Under the pieces are notes generated by a model. That model saw nothing but the letters and a program-made list of their open reading frames with translations. It had not been told where the DNA came from and searched no databases. Shown here in pieces: positions 1 through 9,300 of a stretch of DNA of 64,000 nt. This DNA comes from Neptunomonas antarctica (lineage in GTDB: Bacteria; Pseudomonadota; Gammaproteobacteria; Pseudomonadales; Balneatricaceae): the NCBI RefSeq assembly GCF_001305295.1, contig NZ_LJSI01000042.1, positions 154,656-218,655 on the forward strand, in the 5' to 3' direction. The number at the start of each line of letters is the position of its first letter. Position 1 is the first letter of the stretch. Position numbers and translations under genes: made by a program.

Positions 1-859
1 TAAGTGACCTTCGCAACGCTATTATCTTTTCGATATCTTTAGCATCAAGAAGTAGCTCTTCACGGCGCGTGCTACTTTTAGCAATATCCAACGCAGGAAA
101 AATCCGATGACTGGCGACCTCTCGGGATAAAACGATCTCCATATTACCGGTGCCTTTAAACTCCTCAAATATCACCTGATCCATCCGACTTCCGGTATCC
201 ACAAGTATGGTCGCCAGAATCGTAAGCGACCCACCGTTCTCTATATTTCTGGCAGCACCAAATAGTTTTCGTGGTATTTCCAAGCCTCTGGCGTCAATCC
301 CACCCGACATGGTTCTACCGCTACTTTTTCGCTCTGCATTATGTACTCGTGAGAGCCTTGTGAGAGAATCGATAACAATCATCACATCATGACCTTCCCC
401 TGCTTCCTTGCGGGCAGTTTCAAGCAGTTTATCGGCTACACGTACGTGCTGAGCATAGCTTTCATCCGAGGATGAGGCATGTACTTCTGCCGACACGCTA
501 CGCTTAAAATCAGTTACTTCTTCTGGTCGTTCATCAATGAGTAGCGCATAAAGCTTTATCTCGGGATAAGCTTTACCCACCGCCTGACAAATATATTTTA
601 ACAAGGTCGTTTTGCCCGAGCCCGGTGGAGCAACAATCAAACCTCTCTGCCCCCTGCCTATTGGTGTGATCAAATCCATCGCTCGCATGGAAATTTGTTC
701 AGATCCGGATTCCAAACGAATGCACGGAGCAGGGTGGATGGCTACGCCATTTAAAAAACGCTTTTGCGGGTCATCAGGAAACATATTTTCAACTTCCTCA
801 CCTGCAGGTTTAGCGTCTTTATCTTTTTTTACTTTCAAACTTAATATTTTTCTCGTCAT
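1..859 (-). CDS. Rho-like transcription termination ATPase, lacking the N-terminal RNA-binding domain (partial, cut by window edge)
   Basis: The translation matches the C-terminal RecA-type ATPase of Rho: Walker A (PPGSGKTTLL), LLIDERPEEVTDF, DSLTRLSR, the Q-loop region ending in GGIDARGLEIPRK, FGAARN, and EEFKGTGNME. The gene runs off the left edge, but the 286 visible codons already reach what would be near residue 400 of a 419-residue Rho. The ATG at 859 is preceded in frame by TAA four codons upstream, so the Rho N-terminal helix bundle and cold-shock-like RNA-binding domain are truly absent. A basic tail of about 35 residues replaces them. The gene lies 40 bp after the solute-binding protein gene on the same strand. 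Ring assembly through the secondary RNA site seems possible, but primary RNA loading must differ. It is probably a Rho paralogue rather than the housekeeping Rho. Confidence 0.85.
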   Translation of the reverse strand, partial: MTRKILSLKVKKDKDAKPAGEEVENMFPDDPQKRFLNGVAIHPAPCIRLESGSEQISMRAMDLITPIGRGQRGLIVAPPGSGKTTLLKYICQAVGKAYPEIKLYALLIDERPEEVTDFKRSVSAEVHASSSDESYAQHVRVADKLLETARKEAGEGHDVMIVIDSLTRLSRVHNAERKSSGRTMSGGIDARGLEIPRKLFGAARNIENGGSLTILATILVDTGSRMDQVIFEEFKGTGNMEIVLSREVASHRIFPALDIAKSSTRREELLLDAKDIEKIIALRRSL

Positions 860-899
860 AATATCGATTTATAGCCTTGGACAATTAAGTGTAGGGGGC

Positions 900-1697
900 T
901 TATTCAGGCCCACACAGGTATTTGCATACCAGATTTTCTAAAGCACCCTCTTGTTCTAAGCGCGCTATGCTTGCGCTCATAGGTACCAGGAGTTCTTTTT
1001 TACGAATATGAAGCCGAAATGATACGGGATTGCTGGCATAGGGTAATGATGTTTCATAATTGAGATTTTGTTCGCGTTGATAATGCAGAGCGACGGCTTC
1101 TTTCATTAATCCGATGTTGTTCCAGCCCCGATGGACGCGCTGTGCAATTTGCCATTCATTGGTAAAGTCTTCTCTTGTTAGATTATCAGGTACGGTGGTT
1201 CCGCGCACTGTCGCAACACGCTGACCGGCCAGGTCTTTAAGAATGAAAACAGGAAAAGACAATTCGGGTCGATAGATAATAACTTCATTTACGACACTGA
1301 AGGGACGACTAAACAACGAGACTTTCTTTAGCTCAGGTTTGTCGTTAACGTTATCAGACACACCCATTTCAATATCTATCTTACCTGTTTCGAAATGTCG
1401 TCGTAATCGCGCCTGTGACAACGGTAAAAATTCTAATGTCAGATTAAGATCAGTCGCTACGAGTCGCAATGTGTCTGGGTAAATGCCCCGGTACTGCCCT
1501 GCTTCATCTTGCCAAAAAAATGGAATCTGACCTGGAATGGGAATACCTACACGCAGAACATCTGCGAAACACGGACCACTCATACTGATGACAGCTAACA
1601 TGATAATTGATAAGAAGACCCAACGCAGACCGGACAATAAACGCTTAGATACAGATTTTGAACAGCGATATTGATTGGTGATGGCACATAAGGACAT
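900..1697 (-). CDS. Periplasmic solute-binding protein, SBP_bac_3 type
   Basis: 265 residues. A hydrophobic signal segment (about residues 25-45, ending at a CFA-D-like cleavage region) is followed by a two-lobe family 3 binding fold (VLRVGIPIPGQIPFFWQDEAGQ, then GIYPDTLRLVATDLNLTLEF, and GQRVATVRGT in the second lobe). Such proteins bind small polar solutes, often amino acids, in the periplasm. No ABC permease or ATPase gene is nearby, so it may be an orphan binding protein or feed a sensor. The start codon lacks a clear ribosome site, and the basic stretch before the signal is long, so a later alternative start is possible. The Rho-like gene follows 40 bp downstream. Confidence 0.7.
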   Translation of the reverse strand: MSLCAITNQYRCSKSVSKRLLSGLRWVFLSIIMLAVISMSGPCFADVLRVGIPIPGQIPFFWQDEAGQYRGIYPDTLRLVATDLNLTLEFLPLSQARLRRHFETGKIDIEMGVSDNVNDKPELKKVSLFSRPFSVVNEVIIYRPELSFPVFILKDLAGQRVATVRGTTVPDNLTREDFTNEWQIAQRVHRGWNNIGLMKEAVALHYQREQNLNYETSLPYASNPVSFRLHIRKKELLVPMSASIARLEQEGALENLVCKYLCGPE

Positions 1698-1782
1698 ATT
1701 TTTTAAAACTCTATGTTAATCTTATGACCATACCACCCATAACGACCCAAACAAACACTCTTTTTATGTCAGTATTGCCTAT

Positions 1783-4700
1783 ATGTCGGTTATAACCGCG
1801 TCTGCGAAATTATTAGAGCCTGTCTTGCAGCTGGCCCAGCACTATCGTTTGGAGCCCTCACAGATATTCAATAGCGCCGCCCTTTCGCACGCTGATTTCA
1901 CCAAACCAGGCGCGCGTTTTCCAGCGACACATTTTAACGATGTTCTGCATACCTTAGCTGAGGCGGCTGATAATCCTCGTATTGCATTAAACCTTGGCGA
2001 AGCCACACAACCGCGGATCTTGGGTTCTATCGGTTTTATGATGTCTACAGCGCCAACGTTGGGTAAAGCCTACCAGACGCTGATTGATTATTTGCCTCTT
2101 CTTTTTGAAGGAGCTGTTCTACAAATGGAACAGACGGTTGAGGGCACCTTACTTACATTAGAACTTAATGAACCAAATTTGCAGCCTATCGAGTACTTCC
2201 TGGCCTGTCTGGTCAACTGGCCACGATGGCTGACAGGGCAACAGATCCCCGCCAGTGTTGTGTATTTGTCTTTTCCTGAGCCCGAAAACATACAGACTTA
2301 TCAGCGATTCTTTGCCGCTGAAGTTCAATTTGATGCGCCACGCAATCAATTACTACTGGCCAGTGACTATCTCACACTAAGTTGTATCGACGCGAATCCT
2401 GAAATGCACCAGTTGCATCGAGAGTTTGCTGATTCATTATTAAGTAAATCTAATCAACAAAGCGCCCTGGTGGCTCAAACACGCAATCTTATTCGACGTC
2501 AGCTGAGCGAAGGCGGAGGTACAGTGCGGCGTGAACAGATTGCCGATACGCTAGGGCTTAGCTTACGTACTCTTCAGCGAAAACTGGGCGTATTGGGTAC
2601 CAATTTTCAAGATGTGTACGATCATACCCGTCGTGAAGTAGGCTTACAGCTTATCCAGAGGGGCCAATTAAGTTTTGGAGAAATTGCTTTTCAGCTGGGA
2701 TTTTCTAATCAATCCGCTTTTCAAAAAGCATTCAAACGCTGGATGGGTGTTGCCCCTAGCGCGTATCGACAGCAGATTAAACCTGTTGTTTTTTCTGATC
2801 CGGTTACGCTTCCCGACCTCAAACAACCCAGCAATGCATGGCTTGCAGGCGACAACGCGACACAACTCATCGAACAAAAAATAGGCTCGCTTAACAGTTT
2901 TAGTCTTGAATTGCTGGAATGCGCGGCACTTCTATGTTCTAAAACAAGTTCTGACATAAGTTCTAACAAAAGCACGCACGTAAGCAGTGAATCGGGTCAT
3001 CAGTTTGATCTGACTGAATTGAGTCTTGTAACAGACAATCCCGTCGCGCGGGTTGCTATTCATCTTTGGTCAGCGGAGGAATCTGGGCTGATTGCTACCG
3101 CCATTAAAAAATCAAGCGTAACTGTTACTGCAATAAACCACGATATTAAAGATGATCAAGCTGGTTATTTCTTTACAGATACGGCGGTTCTCAATGCGCT
3201 TAATCAGCGGATGAGTGATGCTGAAAAAACGCAGCGGCATACGTTGATTGGCCTTGCGATGTTAAGAACTTTACCATTAAAAACCTTACCGCTAAAAACA
3301 TTAGCCCATCCGCTTTCGGTTTCTAAGGCACCTCTTGTTCAGACAACTATTGCTCAGCCAACGCTTATTCACACAATACTTACTCAGCCAACGCTCGCTG
3401 AAATCACACCTGCCCTTTTCCATCTTAATCTTGCGCTATCACTAGCGGATGCAGAGGAGGCGTCATCGCTTCTTGCCTCTATCAATCTGAGCATCCACTC
3501 TTACCTTAAAACTAACTTACACCTATTAAATATGATGGCTGCCGATCAAGCTGAACAGCAGCATGACTACCAAAGCGCAGATGTTTTTCTGACCGAAGCC
3601 GGACGACACTTGAATGATTCAGAGTTGTCCCTGAAAACTGATTTATTGTTGCATCGGGTACGTGTTCTGTTATTCGAGGGGGATATCGAAACAGCCGATC
3701 AGTGTTTGCAACAACTAGTAACATTCGATATGAGCATTCAGGATGCTATTAATACCGCGTTGATGAAGGCGCGTGTTTACCAGCAGCGAGGGATGTATGC
3801 ACAATCATTAGACTGCCTGCTTGATAGTTGGGCGACGCTTGATCAGCCACTACCTGATGATGAGACAAAACAACTATCACAATTGCTTGTGCAGTTAACG
3901 GATATCAGCAAAGACTTTACCGCCATATCATTAGTCAATATGGCAGAGATGACGGATTCAGAGCATTTACTAAGATTGCGGCTACTGGAGCAAATAAGCC
4001 TGATAGCACGACAGCAGAGCCAACCTCTGTTAGCCGCATGCGCCATTGGACGAATGACAGAATTGAGTTTGCAGAATGGCCTTAGTCCTCTAACCGCCTT
4101 CGCTTTTGTAAGCTATGCATGGGTGTCCTCTTGGTTTTCTGCCGACTATGCGCTGGCGCGAACGTTCTCTGCTCAGGGAATGCAGTTAGCTTGTCAGCTT
4201 GACGGGATAACGCATACTGATAACCTGTCTGCTAAAACGCCGCAAGGCGATAGTGCTATAAGTGCAACGCTATTACAAAGTAGCCAGGTGCAGCATTGGT
4301 TTGCGCCGCTTGATAGTGCCGTTAAACAATTAGTGCAGGTCGATAAGTTAGCGACGGAGCATAGCCAGTGGCTTATTCAGAGTGAGTGTCGACTCCTTAA
4401 GCACCAGTTGTTATTTTTATCGCCAACCCCCTTAGGCGAACAATTATTGCTGTGCCGAGAAGATCACCAGCAGATGCTTGAGCAGACACCGTTTCACGCT
4501 GAACGTTTACAGGACTCAACATTAATATTACTTGAGCAATTGCGTGGCGAGCATTTATTCCCTACCCAGGTGAATTATTCCAACGGTTGGCAAGCCGTCA
4601 GTACGATTATTGGTGCGCTCTTGTTAGATCAGCAGCCTATCTGGCCTGAGCTGTATTTGTGGGAAGCATTATTGGAGAATGAATTAGCCGGTTATTTTTG

Positions 4701-5151
4701 TGTCAGTGAAGCGCTGTTTTGTACGGCTATGATGCGCTTGATTCATGCACAGCAACAACATGTCATCGGTCGTTTTCGACGAATAGAAATTGATCAAATT
4801 GAATCACGAATGGAGCTGTGGGCCCACCACTGCCCTGATAATTTCAAGGGACAATTAGTGCTTCTGCAGGCAGAAAAATCACGCTTACTCGAACATGAGC
4901 AACGCGCTATCAAGAGCACTTATCAGGCTCCTGATTTACTCTTTGAAGAGGCGATTCAGTTAGCAGAAAAAAACGATTTTGGTTATCACAAAGCGCTTTG
5001 CTATGAACGTTATAGTGATTATCTGGTTACCAAAAAACAATTAAGTCTGGCTCGATTCTGTTTAAATGAGGCCTGCTCGCTTTATCAGCACTGGGGTGCC
5101 AGTGCAAAAGTAAAACAACTGGAACATAGGCAGGTTTTGCTGGCAAAATAG
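1783..5151 (+). CDS. AraC-family regulator fused to a long helical-repeat domain
   Basis: 1,122 residues, about three times the usual AraC length. Residues 1-210 resemble the Arabinose_bd ligand domain of OruR/ArgR-type AraC proteins. Residues about 235-330 carry the two helix-turn-helix motifs (ADTLGLSLRTLQRKLG and GEIAFQLGFSNQSAFQKAFKRW). Residues about 360-420 (LIEQKIGSLNSFSLELLECAALL, then FDLTEL) resemble the helical segment that follows the ATPase in STAND/LAL proteins, but no P-loop is present. The remaining 650 or so residues are helix-rich and TPR-like. A low-complexity linker at about 495-540 contains short DNA repeats (LPLKT twice, QPTL twice). The response regulator gene begins 23 bp after the stop. 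Role inferred: a transcription factor with a scaffold or sensor tail. Confidence 0.8.
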   Translation: MSVITASAKLLEPVLQLAQHYRLEPSQIFNSAALSHADFTKPGARFPATHFNDVLHTLAEAADNPRIALNLGEATQPRILGSIGFMMSTAPTLGKAYQTLIDYLPLLFEGAVLQMEQTVEGTLLTLELNEPNLQPIEYFLACLVNWPRWLTGQQIPASVVYLSFPEPENIQTYQRFFAAEVQFDAPRNQLLLASDYLTLSCIDANPEMHQLHREFADSLLSKSNQQSALVAQTRNLIRRQLSEGGGTVRREQIADTLGLSLRTLQRKLGVLGTNFQDVYDHTRREVGLQLIQRGQLSFGEIAFQLGFSNQSAFQKAFKRWMGVAPSAYRQQIKPVVFSDPVTLPDLKQPSNAWLAGDNATQLIEQKIGSLNSFSLELLECAALLCSKTSSDISSNKSTHVSSESGHQFDLTELSLVTDNPVARVAIHLWSAEESGLIATAIKKSSVTVTAINHDIKDDQAGYFFTDTAVLNALNQRMSDAEKTQRHTLIGLAMLRTLPLKTLPLKTLAHPLSVSKAPLVQTTIAQPTLIHTILTQPTLAEITPALFHLNLALSLADAEEASSLLASINLSIHSYLKTNLHLLNMMAADQAEQQHDYQSADVFLTEAGRHLNDSELSLKTDLLLHRVRVLLFEGDIETADQCLQQLVTFDMSIQDAINTALMKARVYQQRGMYAQSLDCLLDSWATLDQPLPDDETKQLSQLLVQLTDISKDFTAISLVNMAEMTDSEHLLRLRLLEQISLIARQQSQPLLAACAIGRMTELSLQNGLSPLTAFAFVSYAWVSSWFSADYALARTFSAQGMQLACQLDGITHTDNLSAKTPQGDSAISATLLQSSQVQHWFAPLDSAVKQLVQVDKLATEHSQWLIQSECRLLKHQLLFLSPTPLGEQLLLCREDHQQMLEQTPFHAERLQDSTLILLEQLRGEHLFPTQVNYSNGWQAVSTIIGALLLDQQPIWPELYLWEALLENELAGYFCVSEALFCTAMMRLIHAQQQHVIGRFRRIEIDQIESRMELWAHHCPDNFKGQLVLLQAEKSRLLEHEQRAIKSTYQAPDLLFEEAIQLAEKNDFGYHKALCYERYSDYLVTKKQLSLARFCLNEACSLYQHWGASAKVKQLEHRQVLLAK

Positions 5152-5174
5152 CACGTTTATTAAATCTCATAATA

Positions 5175-6233
5175 ATGAAGAGTGATTACTCAGTTATGGT
5201 TCCATGGAAAGTACTGGTTGTTGATGACGAAGAAGGTATTCACGGTATTACCCGGATGATTTTCCGAGGTTATGAGTTTGAACAGCGCCCAATAGAGTTG
5301 ATTAGTGCCATGAGTGGCGCGCAGGCACGTGATCTATTAATTCAACATCCCGATATTGCGCTGGCGCTGCTGGATGTGGTGATGGAAACCGACAATGAAG
5401 GATTGCAGTTAGTTGAGCATATTCGTAATGAGCTGAATAACCATGATCTGCGTATTATCCTGCGCACTGGTCACCCTGGTTATGCGCCTGAGGCGCAGGT
5501 GATTGTTAATTACGATATTAATGACTACCTCAGTAAAGCTGAGTTGTCTGCGTCGCGTTTACTAACGTCGGTTGTGGTTGGTTTACGCTCGTATCGTGAT
5601 ATTAAAACTGCCCGTATTCAACCGATAAGCGACAACGATTCCTTGTATTCAGATCATCAGATCACAGCCGAACAGCTGTATCAGCAAATGACGCCTATCC
5701 TGAAACAGAGTCAGCGTTTACAACAGTTTGAACTGAATCCTGTGGCACAGGACATTACCCTTAATCTACATGCCCAGCATCAACGCTTACAAAACAGTAT
5801 TGGTTTGCTGCACACAACAGAATTGCCTTTTCAGCCCACGCAGATCGATCCCGTTACTTTATTAAATAACACGCTCCAAATTTTCTTACCGCAAAGCCGT
5901 CGTGATGGCTGGCTATTAGATTATCGTCTGGACAGCGCCCTGCCCGCGCAATGGCGAACTGATGCTAATCGACTTAAGCAGTTATTGATCAGCGCGGTAG
6001 AGTTGGTGATTTTGTCGGCCGATGGACATGATCTTAAACTAACGTTACAACCTGCACAGCAAGCAGGACATCTGCTGTTGAGCATAAAACAAAACAGTGG
6101 GTTGCCTATCTTTACTGCCACTCACTGGTCACATCTGCTACAGCAACATATACGACGTTTGAGTGATCAACTTCAGGGGCAATTATTAGAGAGGGATGAG
6201 AGCGGCGCGGTTCATTGCATACTGCCGTTCTAG
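5175..6233 (+). CDS. Response regulator with a degenerate kinase-like C-terminal domain
   Basis: 352 residues. Residues 12-145 form a receiver domain with the acidic pair (VVDDEEG), the phospho-acceptor region (ALLDVVMETDNEG), the conserved Thr (LRTGHPG) and Lys (YLSKAEL). It is most like receivers found ahead of DUF3369 domains. The C-terminal half resembles a histidine-kinase ATPase fold: a D.NRL.QLL block like an N-box region and an ending HCILPF typical of kinase tails. No clear G1/G2 ATP motifs remain, so catalysis is unlikely. It is probably co-transcribed with the AraC fusion gene just upstream. No kinase lies beside it; the kinase at 51.3 kb is one possible partner by inference only. 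Confidence 0.75.
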   Translation: MKSDYSVMVPWKVLVVDDEEGIHGITRMIFRGYEFEQRPIELISAMSGAQARDLLIQHPDIALALLDVVMETDNEGLQLVEHIRNELNNHDLRIILRTGHPGYAPEAQVIVNYDINDYLSKAELSASRLLTSVVVGLRSYRDIKTARIQPISDNDSLYSDHQITAEQLYQQMTPILKQSQRLQQFELNPVAQDITLNLHAQHQRLQNSIGLLHTTELPFQPTQIDPVTLLNNTLQIFLPQSRRDGWLLDYRLDSALPAQWRTDANRLKQLLISAVELVILSADGHDLKLTLQPAQQAGHLLLSIKQNSGLPIFTATHWSHLLQQHIRRLSDQLQGQLLERDESGAVHCILPF

Positions 6234-6240
6234 TCTAAAA

Positions 6241-6270
6241 AAAACAGCGGTGCTGGCACCGCTGTTTTCT
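6241..6270. terminator. Bidirectional terminator between response regulator and glutamate dehydrogenase
   Basis: A perfect 13-bp stem (AAAACAGCGGTGC, 6241-6253, with its complement at 6256-6268) has a two-base centre and is bounded by A- and T-runs, so it can serve both convergent genes. A second, weaker palindrome (CCTCATT / AATGAGG, 6304-6320) lies just after the glutamate dehydrogenase stop. Confidence 0.85.
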
Positions 6271-6326
6271 ACTTACTCGTATTATCTAAGCTCTTCTATC
6301 GAACCTCATTTTTAATGAGGCTCTCT

Positions 6327-9300
6327 TTAGCGAGCTTGGGCCAACTCCTGTAATTCCCTGATAGCCACTGCGAATATTGCAAAATTCGGCTGCGAGGCGT
6401 TACGAATTTCACTGAGTAAACGCTGCCAGCGCTGCATCAGCAAATCGTGGTTTTCCAACCACTGATTGACCAGCAAGTCATCATCTTCCGCTTCAGTGCC
6501 AGTTTTCAACACATTAACGGTAATTGCCTGCTGATGATTGGTCAGATCTTCACGGAAACCATCACGGGACATCGATTCCCAATGGCTGTTAACGTCAATC
6601 TCTTTAATCTGGTGATCAAACCAATTCAGCTCCAAACGATCGCCCAGACTGAAGTGAATCTGTGCTACGCGCTCAATAGACTGTCCGGTTTGCTCTGCCG
6701 CCTGAATAATGCTCAGCAGTGAATACAGAGTATCAGCGCCAGCAACGACACCGGCTAATGCAGATGGCACACCCGCCGTGACTAATTCATCATGCTTGTG
6801 CTGCCAACGCGCACGAGGCTCACCTTTTAACAAGCCAGCAAGCTGACTGCTGATTTGCATACTACCGGGACGGAATTGGGCAACCGCCGTTGCTGCATCG
6901 ATTTTCGGTTTCTGATGACGCAGGAACCAGTATGTCGCACGACGGATTAAGCGGATAAGGTCAGCCATCATCTGTTGCTGTAGTGCCGACGGCACTTGAT
7001 TATCGAGTGCTTCAATATCGGACCAGAGCTGATCAATACCAAACACATCACGGGCGATAACGAAGGCAGCAGCCACATCCGCTATGCTTGATCCACTGAT
7101 CTGACTTAAGCGATCGGTGAAAGTAATGCCCATACTGTTCACCATGCCGTTAGCTACCTGCGTGGCGATAATTTCACCGCGTAGACGATGGTTTTCAATC
7201 TGCTCACTGAACTCATTCACCAAGCGCTGTGGGAAAGCCGTAAAGATAGCACGGCTCAAATAAGCATCCTGGGTGATAGAAGGAACATTGAGTGTCTCTT
7301 TTAACTCACCTTTAATGTAGGAAATCAGCACGGCTAACTCTGGACGTGTTAACCCTTCGCCTGCCGCTTTACGTGCTTGCAACTCATCATCAGCGGGTAT
7401 GAATTCAAGTTCACGATTTAGTTTACCTTCCGCTTCTAAGCGATTGATAAGACGAATGTATTCATCCATAGAACGGCATGCATGAGAGTGAGCAACACTG
7501 ATTGCCTGTGCTTGTTTGTAGTTGTTCTGTAGAACCAGACTACCGACTTCGTCAGTCATTTCGCGTAATAATACGTTACGTTGCTTCACGGTCATGTCGC
7601 CATTGACGACGACTTCGTTCAGCAAAATTTTGATATTAACTTCGTGATCGGAGCAATCAACACCCCCGGCATTATCAATAAAGTCCGTGTTTGATTTACC
7701 ACCATTACGGCAAAATTCCATCCGGCCTAGCTGTGTAAAGCCAAGATTTCCGCCTTCACCCAACACCTTGCAACGTAACTGGTTACCATTGATACGCAGG
7801 CTATCATTGGCTTTATCGCCAACATCTGCATGCGTTTCGTGAGACGCTTTTACGTAGGTTCCAATGCCACCATTCCAGATCAGATCAACAGGTGCTTTGA
7901 GCAGTGCTGTCAGCAAATCATTGGGTGATAAGCGGTCAGCAGTAATATCAAATCGGGCTTTCATTTGTGGCGAAATATCAATCCACTTAGAGGCCCGAGA
8001 GAAAAGACCACCCCCTGCAGAGATCAGGCTAGCGTTATAATCTTCCCAGCTTGAACGCGGCAACACGAATAAGCGCTGACGCTCAACAAAGCTGCTGGCT
8101 GCATCGGGTGTAGGATCAATAAAGATATGTAAGTGGTTAAAGGCCGCGCATAGCTGGGTCTGTTCAGATAACAGCATGCCGTTACCGAATACATCGCCTG
8201 CCATATCACCAATCGCGACAACGCTAAAGGGTTCTGTTTGCGTATCCAACCCTAATTCACGGAAATGCAGTTTGACTGACTCCCATGCACCGCGTGCCGT
8301 AATCCCCATGCCTTTATGGTCATAGCCTTGCGAACCGCCCGATGCAAACGCATCACCCAGCCAGAATCCACGCTCGTCAGCAATTTTGTTCGCTATATCC
8401 GAAAACGTCGCCGTGCCTTTGTCGGCTGCTACTACGAAATACGGATCATCTTCATCGTGACGTACGACATCAATAGGCGGTACAACCGCACCACCGACCA
8501 GGTTGTCGGTAATATCCAGCAACGCGCTGATAAAGATCTGGTAGCTTGCGATCCCTTCTGCCATAAAGGCTTCACGATCACCGTTTGTTGGTAATTTTTT
8601 GGCAACAAAACCGCCTTTCGCACCCACCGGTACAATCACCGAGTTTTTAACCTGCTGTGCTTTTACAAGCCCCAGCACTTCGGTGCGGTAATCCTCTAAA
8701 CGATCTGACCAGCGTAATCCACCACGGGCCACTTTACCGCCACGCAGATGCACCCCTTCAACTCGTGCGGAGTACACAAATACTTCAAACATCGGACGCG
8801 GTAGCGGCATTGCGTTAATTTTGCGCGGGTTAAGTTTAAAGGCGAAATAGTCTTTAAGCTCGCCCTGTTCATCGCGTTTGAAAAAACTGGTACGCAGAGT
8901 GGCTTTAATCAACTCAAGGAAGCGACGTAAGATCTGGTCTTCGTTAATATTCGCCACTTTATCTAACGCATCAAGGATGCTGCTTTCGATACGTTCAGCC
9001 AATGCCGCCACTTTAGCGCTGCTCTGTCGGCTAGGTTCCAGGCGTGCGCGGAATAACGCGACTAACAACTTCGTCACCTGAATATGGCGTGCCAGAGTGC
9101 CTGCAATATAAGGCTGCGAGAAACCAAAACGAATCTGTTTGCTATAGCGCGCGTAGGCCCGCAGCATTGAAACTTCACGCCAGCTAAGATTAGCGCCAAT
9201 AACCAGATGGTTAAATTCGTCGTTTTCTGCACATCCGTTCCAAATGCTGGCAAAGGCGTTGTGGAATACGTCTTTGACTTCATCCAGTACAACCGGCTCA

